The translations under genes were made by a program, and so were the position numbers. Positions 18,195 to 26,783 of a stretch of 64,000 nt of DNA are shown here, piece after piece. A model generated the notes under the pieces. The model saw only the letters and a list, made by a program, of their open reading frames with translations. It was not told where the DNA came from and did no database searches. Source of the DNA: Bradyrhizobium algeriense (GTDB lineage Bacteria > Pseudomonadota > Alphaproteobacteria > Rhizobiales > Xanthobacteraceae); NCBI RefSeq assembly GCF_036924595.1, contig NZ_JAZHRV010000001.1:3720001-3784000 (forward strand). Direction: 5' to 3'. Position 1 is the first letter of the stretch. Each line of letters starts with the position of its first letter.

Positions 18195-18833
18195 TCATGC
18201 ACCCGAACCCGGTGCCGGCGCGGGACTCAGCGGGGCGCCTCCGACCGAAACAGGGCCGACAGGTTTAGGCCGTGGGGAGACTGTTTTTCGCGACGTGCGG
18301 ACGACCCGAGCGCGAGGTTTTGAATGCGAGATGCTGGAAGTCGTCAACGGCGTCACAGCACTCTGCAGAGCGTCCGTCTGCGCCGCCAGCGAGGAGAGTT
18401 GACGGGATATTTTTTTCAAGTCCCCCTGTTGAGTTGCAGCGGTCTGCGTGAGCGACACCAACACTGCTGCGTTTTGCTGCTGCGACAACTGAATATCGTT
18501 CAGTGCCGCGCGGACGACGGGATCTGGTAACGGGGCCAAAGCCGTCTCATGTGCAGGTGCGGCGAAGCGATTGAAATTCGGCAAGGAGAAGCCATCGAAA
18601 TCTGCCAGAGAGATATTTGGCAGAGAGAAGCGATCGAAATTCGGCAAAGAGAAGTAATTGAAATTCGGCAACGAGGAGGCATTGAAACTCGGCAAAGAAT
18701 TGGCGGTGGCCGCACCGATGATGGCCAAGGCGGATATAGACACCAGTATCGCCGGTACCCGGCCCGAAGCCCCCTGCCGTGCCGTCGCAGGCTGATTGTC
18801 TTGTTGCGTTTCCTTATCCGGTGTTTCGGCCAC
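18195..18833 (-). CDS. Single-pass membrane protein with SLPNF repeats
   Basis: This 212-residue protein has a polar N-terminus, one membrane helix (about 27-43), and then residues 46-90 made of near-tandem SLPNF-x-x-F units (SLPSF, SLPNF, SLPNF, SLPNI, SLPNF). A coiled-coil-like segment (about 105-155, rich in Gln and Leu) and a basic, proline-rich tail follow. It starts at a GTG with AGGGAAC upstream. I do not recognise a function. The layout suggests a periplasmic stalk that passes through or along the envelope. It lies 136 bp beyond the 3' end of the histidine kinase, on the same strand. Confidence 0.62.
   Translation of the reverse strand: MAETPDKETQQDNQPATARQGASGRVPAILVSISALAIIGAATANSLPSFNASSLPNFNYFSLPNFDRFSLPNISLADFDGFSLPNFNRFAAPAHETALAPLPDPVVRAALNDIQLSQQQNAAVLVSLTQTAATQQGDLKKISRQLSSLAAQTDALQSAVTPLTTSSISHSKPRARVVRTSRKTVSPRPKPVGPVSVGGAPLSPAPAPGSGA
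18564..18698 (-). repeat. Near-tandem 24-bp coding repeats
   Basis: The DNA under the SLPNF repeats is itself repetitive, with units reading close to GAAATTCGGCAAAGAGAAG on the plus strand, on a roughly 24-bp period. Four to five units are recognisable. One is expanded by an ISLADFDGF variant. Such repeats can change copy number by slippage. Confidence 0.6.
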
Positions 18834-18969
18834 CTGCGTTCCCTACGTGTCAGACCCGTCGCAAGATTTCCCTCGCATAGCCATCGCGTGGACGATGCAG
18901 CGACGACTCGCGTGCGATTGCCCCCCAAATTCAGCGCGTAAATCATGCGCTTATATGGTTAATAGTCGG

Positions 18970-21249
18970 TTATTCGCAGCCGTCTCGCGCGTGAACCGAT
19001 CTGCCGTCGGTTGCCGACGGTTCTGCTTCTGCTGCTTGAGGGCGGTCACCACGGACCTCGTTATCACCATCGCCTGAAGCGCGGGCTGGAACGCTCTCGT
19101 CTCGTTCCAGCGGCAGGGTAAACTGAAAGACGGCGCCCCGAGGTTCATTCGCGCTCGCCCACATCCGTCCCCCGTGAGCCTCGACCATCGACCGGCAGAT
19201 CGCGAGGCCCATGCCCATTCCCGTGGGCTTCGTCGTGTAAAAGGCCGTGAAAACGCGCTCCACATCCGCCGGGTCCAGGCCTGGGCCGGAATCGCGAACC
19301 GTGACGAGCACGCCGCCGGCGGCTTCCCTCTCGGTGGTGATCCGTAGCTCGCGCATCCCCTTATCGATGCCGCCCATGGCTTCAATGGCATTGAGGATCA
19401 GGTTCAGGATCACCTGCTGCAGTTGAGTGCGATCGCCATCCACCCTGGGCAATCCCGGCGCGAGCCCGGTCTGCAGCAAGATGCCCTGATTGAGCACTTC
19501 GTTTCGGGTCAGCGCGACCATTTCGAGGATGGCTTCGTTGAGGTCGAACCGATCTTTCCGCGACGGCACCTTGTTGATGAGGGCCCTGATACCGCCGATG
19601 ACGTTGCCGGCGCGCTTGCCGTCCTCGGCGATACGGGCAAGGGAGTCGCGAACCTCGCCGAGATCGGGCGGTTGGGCGCGCAGCCAGCGCAGGGCGGCCT
19701 GCGCGTTGGTAACCGTCGCGGCGATCGGCTGGTTGACCTCATGGGCGATCGAGGCCGCCAGCTGTCCCATCGTGGTGACGCGATTGACGTGCGCGAGTTC
19801 CGCCTGCATGGCGCGCAAGGCTTCCTCGGCCCGCCGGCGTTCGGTGATGTGCCGCCCGACGCCGCGATAGCCGATGAAGCGTCCCCTTCCGTCAAACACC
19901 GGCAGCCCGGAGACGGAGACGTAACGCTTGCTGCCGTCGGGAGCCAGCCGTGCGAGCTCAAAATCACGGAACGGCAGGTGGGCATCGAGCATCTCCCGGT
20001 GCTTGCGCCAGGCCTCTTCATCAGGCTCCAGGTAAGGCACTTCCCAACGTGTCTTCCCGATCTCGGAGCCCAACCCCGGCGCGTCGGCAAGGTTCTCCGC
20101 GAACTCCTGGTGAATGAAGCGATGCTGCGCATCGGTCTCCCAGTACACGTCGAAGGAAAACTGCACGAGGGTGCGAAAGCGCTCCTCGCTCCGCCGCAGC
20201 GCCTCTTCCGCCCGCTTGCGCTCGGTCAAATCGAGCACAAAGCCAACACCTTGATGTTGGCTTTGTTCGAACATTGCTCCGCCCATCAGCACGGGCACGC
20301 GGCTGCCGTCTTTCCGGAAGTACTCTTTCTCGAATGGCTGGACGGTCCCCATCCGCTTCAGCTCGTCCACGGTGCGTGCGTCGCGGTCGCGCCATTCCGC
20401 CGGCGTCAGGTCCGTCCGGTTCACCCGCCCCGAGGCAAGATCCGCCCGGTCGTAACCCAACATATGGAGAAACGCATCGTTGGCCTCAAATATGCGACCC
20501 TCGAGATCCCAGATGATGATCCCGACGATGTCGGAGTCGACCAGGCGCCGGATCTTCTTGTCCCGCGCCAGGAGATCGCCGTGGAGCGCGATGTTCTCTG
20601 CGATCGCCTTACGCCGCCTTTTCGCTTCGAGCCGTGCGAGCGCCAGCGCCACCCCGGCCAGGACTGCGACAATGACGATCGCGGCCGCGATCAGCCAGGC
20701 CTTGCGTCGTTCGAGTGCCTCGGCGCGCCTTTCCTGATCCACGCGCAGGAAGCGCTCATGGTCCACCATCTGGTCGATCTGCGACCTTATCTCGTCCAGG
20801 CTGCGGATCATCGCCAGCGCGGCCGGCCCGGAATAGGTGCGGACCGTTTTGACGATTTCATCGATCTCGCGCAGCTTCGCTGCAACGGTCAGCGCCAGAT
20901 GTTCGGCACGATGGCTCTGCAATGGATCACCCGCGACCAGAGCCTGGAGCGCCTGCGCGTCCCGCCGTACGCTTTCATCGGAGACGCCGTAGGCCTTGAG
21001 GTATTGCGGATCGAGAGTCAGCAGATAGCCGCGCCTATGGGCCTCCACGTCGGCGATGACCGCTTTCAGCCGATCCAGCGTCTCGAGCACCTGGCGGTTG
21101 CGCTCCTGCGCAAGATTTGCCGCTTGTCGCTCCTGCAAGTATCGGAGACCGAGAAACCCGGTCGCAACAACCACAGTTAGAAGAACCGCGACCACCAGCG
21201 CCAGCGGACGAGCAAACCACCGAAAGGACTGCCTCAGAGGGACTGACAT
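18970..21249 (-). CDS. Membrane sensor histidine kinase (CHASE3 - PAS - PAS - HisKA - HATPase)
   Basis: This 759-residue protein has two membrane helices (about 14-34 and 185-207) enclosing a CHASE3-type periplasmic domain. Two PAS domains follow (about 232-345 and 352-475), then a HisKA domain with phospho-accepting His503 in SIAHEVNQP and a HATPase domain with NLILN around Asn620, DSGPG (653-657) and GMGMGL. The HEVNQP form is typical of rhizobial PAS kinases such as the FixL/DctB group. No receiver or response regulator is adjacent, so its partner is elsewhere. It is divergent from a solute-binding protein gene across 220 bp, which may be a target or an accessory sensor. Confidence 0.92.
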   Translation of the reverse strand: MSVPLRQSFRWFARPLALVVAVLLTVVVATGFLGLRYLQERQAANLAQERNRQVLETLDRLKAVIADVEAHRRGYLLTLDPQYLKAYGVSDESVRRDAQALQALVAGDPLQSHRAEHLALTVAAKLREIDEIVKTVRTYSGPAALAMIRSLDEIRSQIDQMVDHERFLRVDQERRAEALERRKAWLIAAAIVIVAVLAGVALALARLEAKRRRKAIAENIALHGDLLARDKKIRRLVDSDIVGIIIWDLEGRIFEANDAFLHMLGYDRADLASGRVNRTDLTPAEWRDRDARTVDELKRMGTVQPFEKEYFRKDGSRVPVLMGGAMFEQSQHQGVGFVLDLTERKRAEEALRRSEERFRTLVQFSFDVYWETDAQHRFIHQEFAENLADAPGLGSEIGKTRWEVPYLEPDEEAWRKHREMLDAHLPFRDFELARLAPDGSKRYVSVSGLPVFDGRGRFIGYRGVGRHITERRRAEEALRAMQAELAHVNRVTTMGQLAASIAHEVNQPIAATVTNAQAALRWLRAQPPDLGEVRDSLARIAEDGKRAGNVIGGIRALINKVPSRKDRFDLNEAILEMVALTRNEVLNQGILLQTGLAPGLPRVDGDRTQLQQVILNLILNAIEAMGGIDKGMRELRITTEREAAGGVLVTVRDSGPGLDPADVERVFTAFYTTKPTGMGMGLAICRSMVEAHGGRMWASANEPRGAVFQFTLPLERDESVPARASGDGDNEVRGDRPQAAEAEPSATDGRSVHARDGCE

Positions 21250-21469
21250 TGGCGTTAAGTCTTCGATGCTCGCGTGAGCGGCTGATTTCTAATGCCGACG
21301 CAGAGTATTGCCAGTATTATAATGTAAATGCAGCCACGGTCGCATGGGTAAGACGGGAACCGGCACCCTCAACGCGCAGATTACAACGGCCCGTTACGCC
21401 CCTCGCAAGGGGCCAGAACGTCACGGTTAGGCCCGGCCCACGTGAAGGCGGCTTCCCCGGGAGGAGCAC

Positions 21470-22858
21470 ATGGCTCCAAGTGGAAAGTTGCGTGGAAAGT
21501 TGCCGAGCGGTCCAGCGTCGGCCAGCCGGCGCAGTTTCGTCAAGGGATTGGGCGCGGCGGGCGTAACTTTGCCGGCCCTTGCCATGTTGCCGCGGTGGGG
21601 TTTCGTACAGGATGCCGCGGCGAACTATGCCAATGCCGCGATAGGTTGGAAACAATTTGCGGGGCAGACGATCGCGCTCGCGGGCGCGATCCATCCCTGG
21701 TCGAACGCGATTACTCCACTCTTGCCCGATTTCACCGAGCTCACCGGTATTAGCGTCGTTCCCGACTTCCGGCTGGAGACGACGTACCTGGGCGCGCTGC
21801 CGATCCAGCTCAACCGTGGCAGCAGCACCCCCGACGTCTTCATGTGGACGACCTATGGCCAGGGCATCTCGGCAGGATGGCTCGAGCCGCTGAACGCCTA
21901 TTATGCCGACAAGTCGCTGACCGATCTCGGCTGGTATGACGAGAGCGACCTTCTCAAGACAGCCCGGGCCTTTCCGTTGTGGCGGGACGGCGAACGCTAC
22001 GCCATGCCGATCACTTCGGAGGCAGTGACCCTGTTCATCAACGGCGATGCGCTGGCAGCCAAGAACCTGCCGGTTCCGCAGACTTTCGAGCAGCTGCTTG
22101 TTACTGCGAACGCGCTCAAGACCGATGAGATGTCCGGGATAGCCATGCGGGCTCAAGCCGGCGGCAATTCATCGGTGGCGGCCATGAGCTTCGTCTTCTC
22201 CTATGGCGGGGCCATGGTCAGCGACAACAAGGCTGTTTTCGCAAGCCCCGAAGCAATCGCGGCCATCGAGATGTTTGGAAAGTTGCTCAGTCAAGCCGGG
22301 CCTGGCGGTGTGAGCGGCTACGAATGGTACCACGTGCTGGACGACTTCCTTCAGCGCAGGACGGCGATGGCGATCGACAGCAGCAATTTCGCGACCGACA
22401 TCTCCAATCCGGCAAGAAGCCTCGTTGCCGGGAAGGCCGTGTTTGCCGCCTTTCCGCATGCCACCGGTCGCACGTCCGTGCCCTTCATGTCGCATTGGCA
22501 GGCCTGCATCAATTCCAGGTCACGAAACAAGCGGGCGGCGTTCCTGTTTCTGCTGTGGGCGACAAGCAAGCCGACATCGATGCGGACCGCCGCGGCGGGG
22601 CTGGCGACGACACGGGTGTCGGCCTGGTCGAGCGGGGACTTCAAGAAAGCGTTCGGCGCACAAGCCGCGGAGGCGGCGCTGACCAACTTGCAGAATGCCG
22701 ATGTCGACCGCGCCAAGGCGATCCTTTTCCATCCGCAATCGAGACCGATCATGGACGCATTCATGATCGGCGTGAATGAAGTGGTCACCGGAGCGAATCC
22801 AGCGAAGATTGCGATGACCAACGCCGCCGCGAAGGCCAATGCGGCGATCCGCGGATAG
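21470..22858 (+). CDS. Tat-exported extracellular solute-binding protein (family 1)
   Basis: This 462-residue protein carries a twin-arginine leader (SRRSFVKG at 19-26, then a hydrophobic run) and the body of a family 1 ABC solute-binding protein, which usually binds sugars or sugar derivatives. GGGAGGA lies just upstream of the ATG. No permease or ATPase gene is nearby, so it is either an orphan receptor or serves as a ligand carrier for a sensor. The divergent histidine kinase with a periplasmic CHASE3 domain is the obvious candidate for that, but this is inference. Confidence 0.84.
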   Translation: MAPSGKLRGKLPSGPASASRRSFVKGLGAAGVTLPALAMLPRWGFVQDAAANYANAAIGWKQFAGQTIALAGAIHPWSNAITPLLPDFTELTGISVVPDFRLETTYLGALPIQLNRGSSTPDVFMWTTYGQGISAGWLEPLNAYYADKSLTDLGWYDESDLLKTARAFPLWRDGERYAMPITSEAVTLFINGDALAAKNLPVPQTFEQLLVTANALKTDEMSGIAMRAQAGGNSSVAAMSFVFSYGGAMVSDNKAVFASPEAIAAIEMFGKLLSQAGPGGVSGYEWYHVLDDFLQRRTAMAIDSSNFATDISNPARSLVAGKAVFAAFPHATGRTSVPFMSHWQACINSRSRNKRAAFLFLLWATSKPTSMRTAAAGLATTRVSAWSSGDFKKAFGAQAAEAALTNLQNADVDRAKAILFHPQSRPIMDAFMIGVNEVVTGANPAKIAMTNAAAKANAAIRG

Positions 22859-22904
22859 CAGAGCCGTTCCCGCCTCGCACGAATGGCGGCCGCGACGGCG
22901 TCTG

Positions 22905-23657
22905 CTAGGGCGACCTTCGTATCGACCAGAGGACAGCATTCGCCAGGATTCGCTGGTAGCGGGCGTCCTGCCAGACTGACGGTTCGTGGCCCAGCGCCGT
23001 ATAGAATACGCGTCCCTCGCCGTAGTATCGCGTCCATGCAAGAGGCCAACCATAGAATCGTCGATGCACGCCGGTCTTGCCAAGATCCACCGAGCCTGGG
23101 TCGAGGCGCAGCAGCACGCGTGATCCACGATGGTCGAAGTCGCTGATCTGGTAGATCTCGTCCTCGACTTGCAACGAATTCCCGAGAAAAGCCACGAGGG
23201 GATCGCTGGGATCAACCTGGATTGTCACGGCCTGATGCCAGGGATGACCATTGAAGTAGCCGCCGACCAGATCGAGATAGTCCGGCCAATTGTAGAATGT
23301 GTCGGTCGCCGAATGAACACCGAGGAACCCGCGGCCCGAGCGCACAAAATTGAGAAGCGCTACCTTTTGCGCGCCGCTCATCGGAAGCTCTCCTGACGTG
23401 TAGAACATCACCGCGGCGTAGCGCTCGAGGTTTTCGGTGGAAAATTCAGATGTGTCTTCCGTTGCCGTGACTTCAAAGACACCCGAATTGCTTCCAAGCC
23501 GGGTCAGGATAGCCTTGGAAAGCGGTATGACATCATGCCGGTAGCCGGCCGAGTATGTGAAATAGAGGATGCGCGCAGGCGGGCGCTCCGCGTGCGCGCC
23601 GAATGGCCGGATTGCCGCCGCGCCGCCGAGGAGCGCGATGAACTCACGTCGTCTCAC
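22905..23657 (-). CDS. Exported ThuA-like protein
   Basis: This 250-residue protein begins with a Tat/Sec leader (RRREFIALLGGAAAIRPFGAHA) and contains a ThuA-like class I glutamine-amidotransferase fold. The stretches RGFLGVHSATDTFYNWPDYLDLVGGYFNGHP (split here only for description) and GRVFYTALGHEPSVWQD are the family's hallmarks. ThuA proteins are linked to trehalose and other sugar use, without a settled reaction. I chose the GTG at 23657 because GGAGGG lies just before it. It converges on the solute-binding protein, 46 bp apart, and is followed on its 5' side by the TIR gene on the same strand. Confidence 0.82.
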   Translation of the reverse strand: MRRREFIALLGGAAAIRPFGAHAERPPARILYFTYSAGYRHDVIPLSKAILTRLGSNSGVFEVTATEDTSEFSTENLERYAAVMFYTSGELPMSGAQKVALLNFVRSGRGFLGVHSATDTFYNWPDYLDLVGGYFNGHPWHQAVTIQVDPSDPLVAFLGNSLQVEDEIYQISDFDHRGSRVLLRLDPGSVDLGKTGVHRRFYGWPLAWTRYYGEGRVFYTALGHEPSVWQDARYQRILANAVLWSIRRSP

Positions 23658-23738
23658 GATCCCTCCGCGAAACCCAACCAATCTTGCGCTGTACCCATGT
23701 CCACCAAGCAAGACGGTTGGCCTGCCTCTAATGACGAT

Positions 23739-24266
23739 CTAGGATCGAAGCTTCAGTCCGGCATACTTCAGTTCGCGCCTCAGTTCATCTGGCCATTCGC
23801 TATCGTGGGGATAGCCGATAGTGACGATGCCCAATATGTTCGAAGGGATTTCAACACCGACCTGTAGCAGTACGCACACCCGGCCCCTTCCGAGCTTGGC
23901 CATGAAGTAGCCCATCTCCATTATAACATTTTGGCGCGCTCGCGGCTGCAGGTCTGTATCGGATTTGGCTCGGCCGAGATCGTCGGCCGTTAGAAGAACG
24001 GTCGCAAATCCGACGTCCCTGTAGGCTTCAAACTTTTCAAGAATTGCGCGGCCTCCGCTCGGCTGATCCGCTAGAACGATCGGCTCGAGACCGCAGCTCT
24101 CAAGGAATGACGTGACGTCCGCTTTGGCTTTGTCGTCATGGCCGTGCGAGACAAATACTTTTCTGGGATCGCCAGGTGCAGGAAGCTGCCGCCCGCCTTG
24201 ATATGCCGTCCCGCCTGGCCCCCATTGTTTCAAAATACTATCGGTGTATTCATAAGGGTCGACCAT
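23739..24266 (-). CDS. TIR-like domain protein (Cap12/Pycsar effector type, PF10137-like)
   Basis: This 175-residue soluble protein is one TIR-like domain after a 35-residue leader. It shows the family's run of motifs: VFVSHGHD (37-44), GGRAILEKFE (71-80, with the candidate NADase glutamates Glu77 and Glu80), VLLTADDLG, PRARQNVIMEMGYFMAKLGR and VEIPSNILG. Related domains are effectors in CBASS and Pycsar antiphage systems and degrade NAD when triggered by a cyclic nucleotide. No cyclase or CD-NTase gene sits beside it, so it is an orphan or a stand-alone defence or stress protein. GGGAG lies 7 bases before the ATG. The family call is good; the defence role is inference. Confidence 0.8.
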   Translation of the reverse strand: MVDPYEYTDSILKQWGPGGTAYQGGRQLPAPGDPRKVFVSHGHDDKAKADVTSFLESCGLEPIVLADQPSGGRAILEKFEAYRDVGFATVLLTADDLGRAKSDTDLQPRARQNVIMEMGYFMAKLGRGRVCVLLQVGVEIPSNILGIVTIGYPHDSEWPDELRRELKYAGLKLRS

Positions 24267-24457
24267 TTTTTCGCTCCCTTCGTTTCCTTGCCGCGCGGGG
24301 CCTTACAAACCTGCCCCCGCGGTCGCCTGGAAGTTCCCACCGTCCTTTGGTTTCGAAGCCGAAATTGCATTTGGCGATCTACATCCTGGTCACCGCAGCC
24401 GCGCGTCGACCGCGCCGGGCGAAGCTTGCCCACTCCGCCGGCGCAGCCGTTGGACAT

Positions 24458-25966
24458 TTACGCGGCGCGAACGTAGCCGTAGCGCAGGTTCGAGGGCCCC
24501 TCGGCTGCCAGCGCATACTCGTTCTTGAGCGAAGCGAGACGGTCCGCGGAAAAGGCCGGCATTCTGGTGTTGTCAGCCGCTTTCAGCCTGATCTTGTAGA
24601 ACTTGGTGGCGTTGCCGCCGAAGATCAGCTGCTTGACGCCGCTATTGGCATCGCCGAGCGGCGCAAACCCGTATTTCTTCTGCATGTCCTCCGGAATTTC
24701 GAGGCGGCGCAGCGCTTCGATCTGCCACTGCGGTGAGCCGTACCAGACCGAGTCGGTCCCCCACATGACGTGATCGACCCCCATGCCCTTGATCAGCGTG
24801 CCGACCAGCGCGGCGCAGAACTTCGGATGCGCCACCGCCGAGTTGGCAAAGGAAGTGCCGAGCTCGGCATAGACATTGGTGACGCCGAACTTCTGCGGGA
24901 TTTCCGCAAGATCCGTAGCCCACTGGATGCGGCCGGTCTGCTCGAACTCCGCCCATGCCTTGTCCGGCAGTTCGAGGAACGCCCGCAGCGCCGAGTGATA
25001 GATCACGAAGTTCATCTGCGGCCAGTCCTTTGCCGCCTTTCCGATGTCCCACGCGGTTGCGTATTCCCACACGCCGGCGAACGACTTCTCGTAATCGGGC
25101 GGCAGCAGCCCCTTGTGGATGCACAACGTGTTGATGCCGGCCTTCACCGCTTTTTCGTAGAACGGATACATCACCTGCTCGTCGTCGAGCCGCCATGGGA
25201 ATTTCGAGGGCGCCAGCGGGTCGCCGATCGTGTAGGACTTCCAGGAATCCGGCTTGTAGACCTCGATTGCCTTGTCGACCTCCTCCATCCAGCCGGGCTG
25301 CTTCGGGGTAATGACACTGTGCGCCAGCAGGCGGCGCGAGCCCGCGAAGTCGTTGATCAGCTCGCGCGCCTTGACGATCTGCTCGTTGGAAAGAAGCCAC
25401 CAGCTCGGATCGTCGAACGGCGCGCCGCTCAAGAGCGCCATGTTGGTGTCGCTGTCGTAGTAGATCTCTTTCACATAATTCTGGAACTTGTAGCGGGCGA
25501 GCGAGGAGACGCCCTCCTCCTTCATCTTCGGATTCCAGTGCTGGCTCGCAAAGTCCGCCAGACCCAACAGCTCCTTGTGATCGAACTCGTCGCGCACGAA
25601 ATGGGTCTGAACGTCGAAGATGAACTGGCCGGCGAGGCCCTGCGCGCGCGCCAGCATCAGCTCGGGCTCGCGGGCCTCTGCAGATGCGACTTGGAAAACA
25701 TTGCCGTAGATGTCGTTCATGGCGAGGAATGCCGCCGCCATGCCGCAGCTCGTGTGAAGGAACTGCCTGCGGCTCAAGCCGAGGTGCTTGCCGTTCACGT
25801 CGGCGAGCTCGTTGATCCGCGCCTCGACCTTCTTCTGGGTCTCGCTCTGCGGGGGCGGGAGATACTCGCCGTTGGAAACAATCTGGGTGGGAATCGGCGT
25901 TGCGGCCGATGCCGCCTCGGCGCCCGCAACGAGGCGCTGCTCTCGTTCACTAAGCCAGGTGCTCAT
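24458..25966 (-). CDS. Tat-exported amidohydrolase (amidohydrolase 2 family)
   Basis: This 502-residue protein has an internal twin-arginine signal (LSRRQFLHTSCGMAAAFLAM, about residues 64-83) preceded by an unusually long polar N-terminus. The rest is a TIM-barrel metal hydrolase of the amidohydrolase 2 (decarboxylase/hydrolase) group. DVQTHF, IHKG, IYHSA and MWGTDSVWYG (metal and catalytic Asp near the C-terminus) can be seen. It probably hydrolyses or decarboxylates an aromatic or lactone substrate in the periplasm. It diverges from a PQQ dehydrogenase operon across 817 bp, so the two may share a catabolic role. Confidence 0.84.
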   Translation of the reverse strand: MSTWLSEREQRLVAGAEAASAATPIPTQIVSNGEYLPPPQSETQKKVEARINELADVNGKHLGLSRRQFLHTSCGMAAAFLAMNDIYGNVFQVASAEAREPELMLARAQGLAGQFIFDVQTHFVRDEFDHKELLGLADFASQHWNPKMKEEGVSSLARYKFQNYVKEIYYDSDTNMALLSGAPFDDPSWWLLSNEQIVKARELINDFAGSRRLLAHSVITPKQPGWMEEVDKAIEVYKPDSWKSYTIGDPLAPSKFPWRLDDEQVMYPFYEKAVKAGINTLCIHKGLLPPDYEKSFAGVWEYATAWDIGKAAKDWPQMNFVIYHSALRAFLELPDKAWAEFEQTGRIQWATDLAEIPQKFGVTNVYAELGTSFANSAVAHPKFCAALVGTLIKGMGVDHVMWGTDSVWYGSPQWQIEALRRLEIPEDMQKKYGFAPLGDANSGVKQLIFGGNATKFYKIRLKAADNTRMPAFSADRLASLKNEYALAAEGPSNLRYGYVRAA

Positions 25967-26130
25967 CGTTCTCCTCCCTTTTTTTGGCGTCGACAGTGCT
26001 GGTCAGTGCGCGCATGAGGCTTGCGAGTTCGGCCTACTCCCGATCAGTCAGATGACCATGAGGCGTACCTTCCGCTTAAGCTGCGAGTGGAGCCATCACA
26101 CTCGCTTCACGCCCACACCCCTCTCTCATC

Positions 26131-26156
26131 GTGTCACTGCACGAGTGCAGGCACAC
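26131..26156. promoter_or_regulatory. 26-bp interrupted palindrome, candidate operator
   Basis: The arms are GTGT-CA-CTGCAC and GTGCAG-GC-ACAC around a central GA. The inner CTGCAC/GTGCAG pair and the outer GTGT/ACAC pair are perfect; only the 2-bp CA/GC step is mismatched. The symmetric layout resembles a dimeric regulator's operator. It lies 165 bp upstream of the amidohydrolase start. Confidence 0.45.
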
Positions 26157-26280
26157 TGAGAAAACTACTTGCGGTGGTGGCGTATGATCGCGCAATTCAA
26201 TGCCCAAACCTCGATTGGCGCAAGCGATGTAATCCGACAGTCACACTGTCCAAACGCCGCTCTCGTTGCGACCGGTGGGT

Positions 26281-26355
26281 TTACCGGAATGAGCGCAACC
26301 CGCTGCCGTAGTGCTCGGTGGTGATCCTGTGCTCGACACGCTTGCGCGGCGCCAT
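26281..26355 (-). CDS. Candidate 24-residue peptide gene
   Basis: The ORF begins MAPRKRVEHRITTEHYG and ends SGLRSFR, a basic peptide of 24 residues. AGGAGG lies 7 bases before the ATG, an excellent translation start, and all but two of the sense codons after the ATG end in G or C, like the genome's real genes. Its length resembles the PQQ precursor PqqA and it lies in the region before a PQQ dehydrogenase. However, Glu14 and Tyr16 are two residues apart instead of the ExxxY needed for PQQ, so it is not PqqA. Function unknown. It could be a leader peptide or a modified peptide; it could also be chance. Confidence 0.4.
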   Translation of the reverse strand: MAPRKRVEHRITTEHYGSGLRSFR

Positions 26356-26783
26356 CGCTTGTCCTCCTGCGCCGTGGCCGGAGTGACTGCGGCTTCAGCT
26401 CAAGGTTGCCACCGCCCGACAGGCGCTCCACAAAAAAACAACAATCCGGTCAACTAATGGGCGTGCGCATCGAGGGACATGTCATGGTGCAGTGCACCGA
26501 CATCGCCGGGGGCAGCATGGGGCAGGCAAGCGCTGGCAGTGATCGCATGTGCCGCCGTGCTCTGACATGGCGCCCTCTTCGAAGACAATCCTTCGCCCGA
26601 TCCTCTGCCCGCTTCTCACTCGGACCGCAAGACGTGCTGTCGCTTCTTCGCGATGGCGGCCCCGCCGGCCCATGCCATCTATTTCGAACTTCCGACCCTA
26701 GGAGGCGTTGACGCCACGACATCCTGCCAAGGGTCGCGGACGAAAATTCGGCCCAACAAACAAACTACAAAGGGAGGACGCAG

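Larger units (their letters stand above)
25967..26783. other. Long divergent intergenic region, 817 bp
   Basis: This is unusually long for this genome and lies between the amidohydrolase and PQQ dehydrogenase genes. It contains a 26-bp palindrome (26131-26156) and a possible 24-codon gene (26281-26355), both listed. The remaining ORFs lack start signals. The rest probably holds promoter and leader sequence for the PQQ operon. Confidence 0.45.

Noticed and set aside
19423..21180. 585-codon open frame on the plus strand
   Set aside because: It is antisense to the histidine kinase, whose domains are unambiguous.
23739..25966. A complete CBASS or Pycsar operon around the TIR gene
   Set aside because: Neighbours are ThuA-like and amidohydrolase genes; no CD-NTase, cyclase, or accessory protein is present.
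26281..26355. The 24-residue peptide as a PqqA precursor
   Set aside because: Glu and Tyr are two residues apart instead of four, and no pqqB-E genes are present, so it cannot be called PqqA.
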